From positions 4,030,001-4,094,000 of the forward strand of contig NZ_CP094997.1 in assembly GCF_022869785.1 (NCBI RefSeq): a stretch of DNA of 64,000 bases, read 5' to 3'. The stretch comes from Dyadobacter chenwenxiniae. Its GTDB lineage: Bacteria; Bacteroidota; Bacteroidia; Cytophagales; Spirosomataceae. Below, one piece after another: positions 9,705 to 17,716 of this stretch (the stretch's first letter is position 1; each line of letters begins with the position of its first letter). The translations under genes and the position numbers were made by a program. Below the pieces are notes generated by a model, which was not told where the DNA came from, searched no databases, and was given only the letters and a program-made list of their open reading frames with translations.

Positions 9705-10586
9705 ATGGGTACCAGGACAACCCTCGGTCTGGTGCTGGCCGTTGGACTGTGCTTTTTGCAAACAGCGGGTTTTCGCAAATAACGAAAATCTCCGCTTTGC
9801 TGAAAAAACGAACCTTGCACTCAGGCGCACGGCCCATTTGCTGTTGCTGAAAAACGGCGACTCATTGTCAACCATTCCTCCGGTAAAGCAAATTGATGCC
9901 AACACTTTTTCGATTAGAATGGAGCATTTGTTTGATTACGAGCAGCTTCCTCATCTTTTGAAACAATCTTTGCAAATGCAGCATATCGAACGCGGTTACA
10001 ATGTGACCGTGCTGAGATGCGATAACGGGGAAGTCCAGCTTGGCTACAACTTCCTCGAACTTGAAGGAAAAGAAGGGGTTACTTGCGGGGGAAGAACTCA
10101 GGAAAAGGATGTTACCAACTTCAAGTAAGCTTTGTCCCTGACAATAAGGACGCCAAAACTGCAAGCGGGAACTGGTGGTTGTTGCCCTTCGGAAGCGCAT
10201 TGGCCGGGTTAGGTTTCATGGTTTGGAAAAAAGCTAGCCATAGGAATGCTCTTACACAACCGCCTGCTGTGAAAGCTGTTAATGATTCCAGAATAATTCT
10301 CGGATCATCGGTTTTTGACCTGTCTAACCAGACATTGGTTTCCAGTAATGCAACGCACCAGCTTACATTTCGGGAAGCGAAACTGCTTGCATTGTTTGCC
10401 AAACATCGAAATCAAGTCCTGGAACGTGATTTCATTCTCAAATCCGTTTGGGAAGATGAAGGTGTCATCGTAGGCCGCAGTGTGGATGTGTTCGTTTCCC
10501 GGCTCCGGAAAATGCTGGCTAATGAACCCGCTGTAAAAATCACGGCCGTCCACGGCGTCGGCTACAAAATGGAGGTTTTTTCCTAA
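9705..10586 (+). pseudogene. Membrane-anchored winged-helix regulator, broken by two frameshifts
   Basis: Three pieces in two frames together make one recognisable protein. Frame A from ATG 9705 gives a membrane or signal segment (MGTRTTLGLVLAVGLCFLQT) and meets a stop at about 9780. Frame B then carries the extracytoplasmic domain (NLALRRTAHLLLLKNGDS to GYNFLELEG) from about 9775 to 10105. Frame A resumes with GCYQLQVSF, a second membrane segment (WWLLPFGSALAGLGFMVW), and a C-terminal Trans_reg_C winged helix (FREAKLLALFAKH, VGRSVDVFVSRLRKML, VHGVGYKMEVFS). The pattern is one extra base near 9773 and one missing base near 10105. Intact relatives in Cytophagales have all parts in one frame, as I recall the family. 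It lies five bases before a permease gene, so it may have regulated it. A sequencing error is possible. Confidence 0.75.
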
Positions 10587-10591
10587 AACCC

Positions 10592-12976
10592 ATGTTCAAA
10601 ACTTTCCTGAAAATTGCCTGCCGCCATTTATGGCAGACGAAACTGTATGCCTTTATCAACGTAACCGGACTGGCAATCGGCACCGTTTGTGTGCTGTTAG
10701 CGGTCATTTATCTCGCAGATGAGCACGGTTATGACCAGTTTCATGCACACAACCCAAACCTTTACCGCATTACGACCACTTACACCGATGAGGGCAAGGC
10801 AACGACAACAGGTGGCACCGGCCAGGTGCAGGGACCAGCATTTTCGGCACAGATTCCTGAGATACGGCATTACGCCCGGATTATGGGCGGCGACATTTAT
10901 AGCGATGTTCGGGCCGGGGAGCGGGCATTGAATGTACAGTTGCTTTTCGCGGACAGCTCTTTCTTCGACGTGTTCTCTTTCCATCTGCTGCATGGCCACA
11001 AGAACTCCGCACTGAAAAGTGTCCACTCCGTTGTACTCACCGAGAAAACCGCACGCAAATTCTTCAACCGGACAGACGTCGTAGGCCGGATTTTGCAAAT
11101 GGACGCCGATCCGTCTGCGATGCGGCTTGGTAAACCACTGGTGGTTTCGGCTGTGGTGGAAAACCCTCCGGTGAATTCATCGATCCAGTTTGACATGCTC
11201 TCCCCTTTCGCATTTCTACAAGTTTCATTTGATGACAAAAACTGGCTTAGCGCCTATCTGGGAACATTTGTTGTGCTGCATCCGCGGGCTAACTACGAAG
11301 AAGTGATCGGGAAATTTAACCGGATCCATAAAATGAATACCAAAAGCACAAAAAGTGTTGCTTATGGGTTGCAGCGTATCACGGACATTCATCTTAATCC
11401 CCAGGAGGTCTCCAATCAAAACCGCGAAGCCGGAATTATCAACGGCAGCAAGCCAATTTATTCGCTCATTTTCCTGGGTCTGGCAGCATTCATTTTGCTC
11501 ATGGCCAGCATTAATTTTATCAATATCAGTATTGCTAATGCAATGCGCCGGGCAAAGGAGGTCGGGATCAGGAAGGCAACCGGAAGCAGTCGGATGGCCA
11601 TTATGCTGCAATTTCTTGGCGAGTCTGCCATCATCAATATACTGGCTTTTGTTTGTGCGATTGGGATTACCATTTCTGTTTTGTCGGTTTACAATCAGTT
11701 GGCCGACAAGCAGTTCACATTAACGGAGATTATTAAACCATCGTTGATGCTGGCGCTGCTTGGGATTTTGAGCATCAACATTATCGTTTCAGGTCTTTAT
11801 CCGGCATATCTGCTGGCCAATTTCAATCCAATCACCGCGCTGAATAATCGACAAAAACTATCTTCTGATAACCTGTTGGGACGCGGTTTACTTGTGTTTC
11901 AGTTTGCCATTGCCATTGCTTTGGGGATTGCAACAATGGTTTTTTACAGACAAATGCAATTTATCCAGTCAAAAACCTTGGGATATAATCCGCATCAGAT
12001 TGTAAAAATCCGGATTTCCGGCGTTCGGGATGTGCATCAGGTTACACGCAGGTTCAGGGATCTTTTAAAAGAAAATCCCTCAATTAAACACATTTCGCTG
12101 GCAGGCGAATTTGGATTTAGGGACGTGCAGGTTGGCGAGAGTAAAACGCTTAGTTACGTCCGCACGATTGATGAAAAATATGTTGACCTCATGCAGATCA
12201 TGATCGCGAACGGCAGAAACTTTTCAGATCAATTTCGTTCGGACCGTGAGTTTGGTGTTTTGGTCAATGAAGCATTTGTGAAAGCAGCAGAAATAAAGAA
12301 TCCCGTTGGTGCACAAATCAGGCCTCAATCTGATTTCGCGGAAAACCTTACGATTATCGGCATAACGAAAGACTTTCATTACGGGTCGTTTAAACAACGC
12401 ATTCAGCCCTTGATAATGCCTATGAGCGATCGATTCGGCGGTGACGCGCTTTGGGTTAAGGTTGAAATGAAGCAGCAAACAGAGGCATTGGCATTATTGG
12501 AACGGACATTCAAGAAAGTTTTACCGGGCGCTGTTTTTAATTATAATTTTCTCGACCAGCAAAATGCTTTGGAATACAAAACAGAGATGCGCTGGCAAAA
12601 GATCATTGGATATGCAACAGCTATTTCCATCGCCATTTGTTGTATGGGATTGTTTGGGTTAACCCATTTATCAACCGCGCGACGGACGAAGGAAACGGCA
12701 ATCCGGATGGTTTTGGGCGCTACCGCTGCACATATTGCCATATTGTTCTCACGCAGTTTCCTGCTGGCTGTGGCCATTGCGATTCTGTGCGCCTGCCCGG
12801 TCAGCTATTATTTACTGAATCTCTGGCTGAGCGATTTTGCCTATCGAATTGATATTACGTGGTGGATGTTTGCCATCACCGGCAGCCTCGCGTTCGTGCT
12901 CACATTGACCACGGTTTCGTCCCAGGCTTTTCTTGCGGCGCTCAAAAATCCGGTGTCTTCTTTGCGTGCCGAGTAA
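10592..12976 (+). CDS. Doubled FtsX/MacB-type ABC permease
   Basis: A 794-residue paralogue with the usual doubled layout. The first coupling motif is EVGIRKATGS near residue 320. The second is degraded: where the others have KEIGIRKVLGA, this one has KETAIRMVLGA near 706. It begins MFKTFLKIACRHLWQ, a less standard N-terminus than its paralogues. It follows the broken winged-helix regulator by five bases, so the two were probably co-transcribed, and it lies 232 bases before the ATPase-TolC pair. A hairpin after the stop suggests transcription ends before the ATPase gene. Confidence 0.92.
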   Translation: MFKTFLKIACRHLWQTKLYAFINVTGLAIGTVCVLLAVIYLADEHGYDQFHAHNPNLYRITTTYTDEGKATTTGGTGQVQGPAFSAQIPEIRHYARIMGGDIYSDVRAGERALNVQLLFADSSFFDVFSFHLLHGHKNSALKSVHSVVLTEKTARKFFNRTDVVGRILQMDADPSAMRLGKPLVVSAVVENPPVNSSIQFDMLSPFAFLQVSFDDKNWLSAYLGTFVVLHPRANYEEVIGKFNRIHKMNTKSTKSVAYGLQRITDIHLNPQEVSNQNREAGIINGSKPIYSLIFLGLAAFILLMASINFINISIANAMRRAKEVGIRKATGSSRMAIMLQFLGESAIINILAFVCAIGITISVLSVYNQLADKQFTLTEIIKPSLMLALLGILSINIIVSGLYPAYLLANFNPITALNNRQKLSSDNLLGRGLLVFQFAIAIALGIATMVFYRQMQFIQSKTLGYNPHQIVKIRISGVRDVHQVTRRFRDLLKENPSIKHISLAGEFGFRDVQVGESKTLSYVRTIDEKYVDLMQIMIANGRNFSDQFRSDREFGVLVNEAFVKAAEIKNPVGAQIRPQSDFAENLTIIGITKDFHYGSFKQRIQPLIMPMSDRFGGDALWVKVEMKQQTEALALLERTFKKVLPGAVFNYNFLDQQNALEYKTEMRWQKIIGYATAISIAICCMGLFGLTHLSTARRTKETAIRMVLGATAAHIAILFSRSFLLAVAIAILCACPVSYYLLNLWLSDFAYRIDITWWMFAITGSLAFVLTLTTVSSQAFLAALKNPVSSLRAE

Positions 12977-13009
12977 CCCTTTCTGCCCATTTTCAATGCT
13001 CCATTGATC

Positions 13010-13057
13010 ATCGTCCGATACCGTACACATTTGTACGTTTTCGGACGATTAGCCTTT
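13010..13057 (+). terminator. Nested hairpin, terminator-like or operator
   Basis: Outer arms ATCGTCCGA (13010-13018) and TCGGACGAT (13041-13049) enclose inner arms CGTACA (13022-13027) and TGTACG (13032-13037). A short T-rich stretch follows (TTTTT at 13053-13057). It stands after the permease stop and 152 bases before the ABC ATPase gene. It can act as a terminator, but its GTCCGA/TCGGAC core recurs in a palindrome before another permease gene (50854-50889), so a protein-binding role is also possible. Confidence 0.5.
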
Positions 13058-13208
13058 TTACTATAAAACAGATTAACTAACAATCAGCGAGTTAACCTTC
13101 TGGCAAGCCTTTTTAAAATAGGACTGGCATAAGAGACGGCGGTATATGCATTTGCTTTTAAAATAGCTTGTCTGTAATTATACCTAAAATCTCAAACCTT
13201 AAATTTTT

Positions 13209-13871
13209 ATGATTAAGTTAGAAAAGATATCCAAATATTACCCGGCAGGTTTTGGCAAAACTTATGTGTTGCGCCACATTGATTTACACATTAAAGAAGG
13301 CGAGTTTGTATCGATTATGGGCCCTTCCGGTTCCGGTAAATCAACTTTGCTGCATATTTTAGGATTACTTGAAGAGCCTTCCGAAGGCGAATATCTTTTT
13401 CTGGATGAACCCGTTCAAAAACTGTCTGAGAAAAAACGTACGGAACTGCACCGCCACCACATTGGATTCGTATTTCAGGCATATCACCTCATCGACGAAC
13501 TGACTGTTTATGAGAACATTGAAACACCATTACTTTACAAAGGAACACCTGGTTCGGAACGTAAAAGCCGGGTTGCCGAGTTGCTGGACCGCTTCAATAT
13601 GGTTGCCAAAAAAGACCTTTTCCCTCACCAGCTTTCCGGTGGACAGCAGCAGTTGGTAGGCGTTGCGCGCGCCATTGTACACAATCCGAAAGTGATTTTT
13701 GCAGATGAACCAACAGGAAACCTGCATTCGGAACAGTCGATTGAGATTATGGAATTATTTCAAAAATTAAATCAAGAAGATAAAGTCACCATTGTCCAGG
13801 TAACGCATTCGGAAGTCAATGCCGGATACGGAAACCGGGTTGTCCGACTCAAAGACGGGTGGTTAGCCTAA
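13209..13871 (+). CDS. ABC transporter ATPase, LolD/MacB type
   Basis: A 220-residue cytoplasmic ATPase of the group that pairs with MacB/LolCE/FtsX-type permeases. It has Walker A GPSGSGKST near 38-46, a Q-loop around HIGFVFQAYHLI, signature LSGGQQQ near 143, Walker B VIFADEPTGNL near 162-172, and the H-loop VTHS near 197. Two details depart from the family: the signature continues LVGVARA where LolD/MacB usually has RVAIARA, and the switch His is followed by Ser rather than Glu or Asp. It is followed after 15 bases by a TolC-like gene. It is the only such ATPase in the window and could energise several of the orphan permeases; that is inference. Confidence 0.93.
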   Translation: MIKLEKISKYYPAGFGKTYVLRHIDLHIKEGEFVSIMGPSGSGKSTLLHILGLLEEPSEGEYLFLDEPVQKLSEKKRTELHRHHIGFVFQAYHLIDELTVYENIETPLLYKGTPGSERKSRVAELLDRFNMVAKKDLFPHQLSGGQQQLVGVARAIVHNPKVIFADEPTGNLHSEQSIEIMELFQKLNQEDKVTIVQVTHSEVNAGYGNRVVRLKDGWLA

Positions 13872-13886
13872 CATCATTTATTAGCC

Positions 13887-15197
13887 ATGAAACATTTAAT
13901 TTTACTTTTTTGCCTTTTACCGCTTTTCGGGAAGGCTCAATCTTCGCTCAGTCTGGCGGAATGCGTGGATCTGCTCGCTAAAAATAACCTGATTTACCAG
14001 CAAAGTAGCCTTCAGGCTGAGGCTGCCCACGCTCAATTGAGGCAAACCAAGTCACAGATCCTGCCACAGATCTCTTTCGGATCAACGCAGACCCTGAATG
14101 CCGGCCGGAGTATTGATCAGTCTACCAATACGTATATAGATGAGGTTTTCGGTAATAGTTCGCTTGGGCTCAATTTTCAAATGCCCGTTTTCCAGGGTTT
14201 CAAAGTACAGAACCAGATCAGACAAGGTGTTTTGCTTAAAGAGTCTGCCGAAGAAAACCGTACAGCGATATTGAATGCTCAAACGGTGTTGCTGATGCAG
14301 AATTACGTAAATGTATTGGCAACAAAAGCACTTTACGAATCCTGGACAGAACAAGTGTTATCTTCTGAAACGCAGGTGGACAGGATTTCCAAACAGGTGA
14401 ATGCCGGGACGGTTGGAGTCAATTTACTTTATGAAATCAAGGCTCAGCTGGCCAATGACAAATTCAGTCAGGTGACGGCCCTAACCGATTACCGCACTGC
14501 CAGACTGGTCCTTTTTCAGAGAATGAATGTCACGCCAGACGACAAAGTTGATTTCGAGGCACTTGCTCCAAAAGACTCGGCACTAACCGCCGCTAATGCG
14601 ATCGACATTTATGAAGATGCCCAAAAAAGTTTTCCCGAAATACGAAGCGCTGAATTATACCGCCAAAGCTTTTCGTATCAGGTGAAGTCTATAAAAGCGC
14701 TTAATTATCCTTCGCTGGGATTGCAGGGCGGATTTGGTGCCGTTTATGCAACCAGTAACAAGAATCTGGATTATTTCAATCAATTGAATGCGACCCGTAA
14801 CGGCTCGTTGCAGCTGAATCTGAACATTCCTATTATGGGCCGCTGGCTTACCAAGCCACGCGTGGAGCTGGCCAAGGTGCAGGAACGCCAGGCGCAAAAT
14901 ACACTGGACGTAACCAACCAGGTTCTGCGGCAAGCCATTGAGCTGGCTGTACTAAACCTGCAATCGATGGCCGACAGACAAGCCTCTGCGCAAGGTCAGG
15001 TGGAATCGCTTACGGCTGCATTCGCGGTGATTGAAAGCAAGATGAACGCTGGAATTGCCAACTCATACGAATATTCGCTGGCAAAGGCTAACCTTGCCAA
15101 AGCGCAGGCGAATGCGATTCAGGCAAAATATGATTATCTGATGCAACAGAGATTATTACAATATTATCGCCAGGGAAACTGGGCCGGGGTGTTTTAG
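13887..15197 (+). CDS. TolC-family outer-membrane channel protein
   Basis: A 436-residue protein with signal peptide MKHLILLFCLLPLFGKAQ and two outer-membrane efflux protein (OEP) repeats built of long amphipathic helices. Typical features are SLAECVDLLAKNNLIYQQ near the mature start, NAGRSIDQST, a central stretch with VKSIKALNYPSLGLQGG, and an Ala/Gln-rich C-terminal helical hairpin. TolC-like trimers form an outer-membrane duct for export machines. The gene follows the ABC ATPase by 15 bases, so the pair is probably an operon; no periplasmic adaptor (HlyD/MacA-type) gene is present in the window. A strong hairpin terminator follows at 15339. Confidence 0.9.
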   Translation: MKHLILLFCLLPLFGKAQSSLSLAECVDLLAKNNLIYQQSSLQAEAAHAQLRQTKSQILPQISFGSTQTLNAGRSIDQSTNTYIDEVFGNSSLGLNFQMPVFQGFKVQNQIRQGVLLKESAEENRTAILNAQTVLLMQNYVNVLATKALYESWTEQVLSSETQVDRISKQVNAGTVGVNLLYEIKAQLANDKFSQVTALTDYRTARLVLFQRMNVTPDDKVDFEALAPKDSALTAANAIDIYEDAQKSFPEIRSAELYRQSFSYQVKSIKALNYPSLGLQGGFGAVYATSNKNLDYFNQLNATRNGSLQLNLNIPIMGRWLTKPRVELAKVQERQAQNTLDVTNQVLRQAIELAVLNLQSMADRQASAQGQVESLTAAFAVIESKMNAGIANSYEYSLAKANLAKAQANAIQAKYDYLMQQRLLQYYRQGNWAGVF

Positions 15198-15299
15198 GCT
15201 GTCGGCTTTCGGCTATCGGCTGTTGGCTGTTGGCTTTTGGAGATGATAGTTGTTTTTATAACTACAAAAAATTGATGGCCGATGGCAATAGCCGGAAGC
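15197..15299. repeat. Heptamer tandem repeat with reverse-oriented partner
   Basis: Starting on the last base of the TolC-like stop codon there are six 7-bp units of the form GGCTNTY (15197-15238). After about 35 bases a shorter region in the opposite sense follows (15274-15299, with GGCCGATGGC and ATAGCCGG), so the two could form an imperfect hairpin. Related GGC-heptamer sequences occur near 52503-52557 and 62232-62257. This resembles the short tandemly repeated heptanucleotide sequences known from cyanobacteria, but the family here is unnamed. Confidence 0.6.
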
Positions 15300-15338
15300 A
15301 GAAAGAATGTTAGGTTAAATTTGGTATCGGTAATTTTT

Positions 15339-15372
15339 AAGAGGCAGTGACACTATCACTGCCTCTTTTTTA
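15339..15372 (+). terminator. Rho-independent terminator after the TolC-like gene
   Basis: Perfect 11-bp stem AAGAGGCAGTG (15339-15349) and CACTGCCTCTT (15357-15367) with a 7-base loop, followed by a T run. It closes the ATPase-TolC operon. Confidence 0.9.
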
Positions 15373-15457
15373 GGACTATTTATTTAAATAAAGTTAATTA
15401 TCTCATTGGTTACATAAAGATTTTTATCTTGCTTCGGCTTAACTAAAAACAACAGCT

Positions 15458-16114
15458 ATGATAAAAATTATCCTTTTCTCGTCCATAGGCCTTTTGTGCC
15501 TGATAGGCGAGGTTCAGGCACAGGCACAGAAAGGCACCCGCTATTGGGGCGCGACCATCAACTCCAATGGGCAAACCAACAGTCAGAAATTTGACTCGCC
15601 CTATGAATCTGACAACAAAGTAATTAACATCTCCCCATCGCTACAAACAGGCTGGTTTTTCAAAGAAAATACAATGATCGGTGTTGGCCTTAGCCCATCG
15701 ATCAGCTTTTTCAGGTTAAAAAGCAATCTGGTCGGAACTGAAATAAAATCCGGATATAACGGGTTAGCAGTAAATCTTACACCCTACATCAGGCGGTATA
15801 AAGCACTGAGCAGCAAATGGTTGCTATATGTCCATTCGGGAGTGAGCCTGAGCTATGTTCGCGGCAAAGACTTTCAGGGCGACGAGTCTTCTTTCGAAAA
15901 CGGCTATGGCGTTGGACTGGGTATTGTTCCGGGCGTTGCATATCGGCTGACACCCCGGTTTTGGCTTGAAACGGATGTCAGTGTATTCAATCTGAACCTT
16001 TCTTACCTCAATTTTAATGACAACAACAATGTCAGTTTCCAAACCGGACTAAGATCTGAAATTCAGCAGTATTTTACTGTCAGGGCCGCCTGGTATATTC
16101 AAAAATCTAACTAA
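15458..16114 (+). CDS. Outer-membrane beta-barrel protein
   Basis: A 218-residue protein with a signal peptide (MIKIILFSSIGLLCLIGEVQ, cleavage probably after AQA). The rest shows alternating polar and hydrophobic strands ending in aromatic residues, such as LQTGWFFKENTMIGVGLS and LYVHSGVSLSYV. Its last residues, YFTVRAAWYIQKSN, resemble a barrel-closing strand. This is the general pattern of small outer-membrane barrels of the OmpA/PorT-like type in Bacteroidota. The gene is followed eight bases later by a second barrel gene of similar size, so the two form an operon and may be ancient duplicates. Their function is unknown. Confidence 0.75.
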   Translation: MIKIILFSSIGLLCLIGEVQAQAQKGTRYWGATINSNGQTNSQKFDSPYESDNKVINISPSLQTGWFFKENTMIGVGLSPSISFFRLKSNLVGTEIKSGYNGLAVNLTPYIRRYKALSSKWLLYVHSGVSLSYVRGKDFQGDESSFENGYGVGLGIVPGVAYRLTPRFWLETDVSVFNLNLSYLNFNDNNNVSFQTGLRSEIQQYFTVRAAWYIQKSN

Positions 16115-16122
16115 ACGCCGCC

Positions 16123-16803
16123 ATGAAAAAACGAATTATATTTATACTGTTACTGCAAATATGTGCAGCAAGTGCTGTAAAGGCCCAATTGGAAGGAAGG
16201 CGATTTTTGTCCGGAGGGATAGGCGCAAGTTTCTACAATACAAATCCTGATCTGGACGAAGCAACAAATAACTACAATGGAAATGTCAGCATTGGGATCG
16301 GCATGTTCAAGACGCAGACCAAAGCAGTCGGCTGGAACCTGACCGGTTATGTGGGTGGAGGAAAAAGTTTGCGATACATCAATGGTCAAAGCGAGCCTAA
16401 AAGTGGGATAAACCAATATGGAATTGGCGTCGGACGCTTTTGGCAATTTTATAAACATTTCAATGAGAAAATCGGCATCTACATTGGCCCGAACGTAAAC
16501 CTCAACTATGGCTACAAAAAAGAGTGGCTTACTGAACAAAACGACATAAATGAACAAAAAACGCATACAACCAATCTTTCACTGGGAGTAAGTGCAGGAG
16601 TTTACTATAAGTTGTCCGAAAGATGGTGGCTGGATGCAAGTCTTGGATTTGCTACGCCATTTTCAGTGGGTTACACGAAAACCAACAATGAATTTCTGGC
16701 GTCTTCTCAGACTACAAAAGCCAGTCAGTTCAATTATAACCTGTCCCCTACCTTTAATTTTCCCAGCGTAGGCTTAGGCCTTCGCTATTTCCTGGCCAAC
16801 TAA
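16123..16803 (+). CDS. Outer-membrane beta-barrel protein
   Basis: A 226-residue protein with signal peptide MKKRIIFILLLQICAASAVK (cleavage near KAQ) and barrel-like strands, for example NVSIGIGMFKTQTKAVGWNL and YYKLSERWWLDASLGFATPF. It ends in the aromatic strand GLGLRYFLAN, where a terminal aromatic-x pattern is expected for barrel assembly. It shares length and style with the preceding gene and follows it by eight bases. A terminator lies 46 bases downstream. No specific function can be given. Confidence 0.75.
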   Translation: MKKRIIFILLLQICAASAVKAQLEGRRFLSGGIGASFYNTNPDLDEATNNYNGNVSIGIGMFKTQTKAVGWNLTGYVGGGKSLRYINGQSEPKSGINQYGIGVGRFWQFYKHFNEKIGIYIGPNVNLNYGYKKEWLTEQNDINEQKTHTTNLSLGVSAGVYYKLSERWWLDASLGFATPFSVGYTKTNNEFLASSQTTKASQFNYNLSPTFNFPSVGLGLRYFLAN

Positions 16804-16848
16804 ACGGCCTTACTGCTAACTTTTTGAAGTTTTTACATTAAGAATACC

Positions 16849-16880
16849 GTGGATATGCCTTTTTGGTATATCCACTTTTC
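16849..16880 (+). terminator. Rho-independent terminator of the barrel operon
   Basis: Stem GTGGATATGCC (16849-16859) and GGTATATCCAC (16865-16875), 11 pairs with one G-T, T-only loop, followed by TTTTC. It ends only about ten bases before the ATG of the next gene, so it also lies inside that gene's leader. Confidence 0.75.
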
Positions 16881-16889
16881 TTGCCCCGA

Positions 16890-17585
16890 ATGAAAAAAAT
16901 CTTCCTGCTGATCTCCGTTGTATGGCTAAGTGCCTGCCATAAACCCAACACCGCCAACCTTTCTGAACCCTGGCAGCCGGATTACGATGTAAGAAGATCA
17001 GAGGCATCCATTGTGGTTTTTGAACAAAAAGATGATGAAAAAATGCCTGCACCAGGCGGTATCGTCTTTACGGGTAGTTCCTCTTTTACCAAATGGCAAA
17101 ATGTTGCCGAAGACCTTGCGCCACTGCCCATCATTAACCGTGGTTTCGGCGGATCTACATTTCCCGAAGTAATCTATTACGCGCCACGCAATGTGTTGAA
17201 ATACAAACCCAAAACAATTGTGACCTATTGCGAAAACGATATGTTCGGCAAGAAGCCTAAAACACCCGAACAGGTTAGGGATGAATATGTTACGTTTGTA
17301 AAACTGGTGCGTGCGAAACTTCCGGATGTACAACTATATTTTGTTTCACTAAAACCTTCCCCATCCCGCTGGGCAAGAAAGGATGACGTGATCAAGGCCA
17401 ATCAGCTCATTCAGGATTATATCAAAAAAGATAGAAAGCATCATTATATAGATGTGTGGCCTGTTATGCTGAAAAATGGAAGGCCGGACGGCAGTATATT
17501 CGTAGGCGACAGCCTCCATATGAACGATGAAGGTTACCGTCGGTGGACAGCCGTTTTCAAGCCTATTTTAGAGAAGACATTGTAA
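16890..17585 (+). CDS. SGNH/GDSL-family hydrolase lipoprotein
   Basis: About 231 residues from ATG 16890. The longer frame from a TTG at 16863 would run through the terminator hairpin and spoil the signal. The N-terminus MKKIFLLISVVWLSACHK has a lipobox (LSAC), so the protein should be a lipoprotein. SGNH blocks are visible: GSSSFTKW with the nucleophile Ser, NRGFGGS with the oxyanion Gly, CENDMF with the Asn, and DSLHMN with the Asp-His pair near the C-terminus. Such enzymes hydrolyse esters of sugars or lipids; the substrate here is unknown. It stands alone between two intergenic stretches. Confidence 0.88.
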   Translation: MKKIFLLISVVWLSACHKPNTANLSEPWQPDYDVRRSEASIVVFEQKDDEKMPAPGGIVFTGSSSFTKWQNVAEDLAPLPIINRGFGGSTFPEVIYYAPRNVLKYKPKTIVTYCENDMFGKKPKTPEQVRDEYVTFVKLVRAKLPDVQLYFVSLKPSPSRWARKDDVIKANQLIQDYIKKDRKHHYIDVWPVMLKNGRPDGSIFVGDSLHMNDEGYRRWTAVFKPILEKTL

Positions 17586-17716
17586 CAAATGTCAGGCTGG
17601 CTGGCCGAAAATCAAAGATTTTAAAAGAACAGGTAAGGGTATTGGTTTTAACGTAAAGTCACTATATTAACCGAAAAATACATTTCCGGGTAAAAAAGTG
17701 ATATCGCATTCGAATA

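Noticed and set aside
10083..10586. Winged-helix protein as an independent intact gene starting at TTG 10083
   Set aside because: The upstream frames supply exactly the missing N-terminal parts of the family, so a frameshifted single gene explains the data better.
13100..13200. Sigma-54-like elements TGGCA before the ATPase gene
   Set aside because: No GC at the required distance; the best candidate is off by one base.
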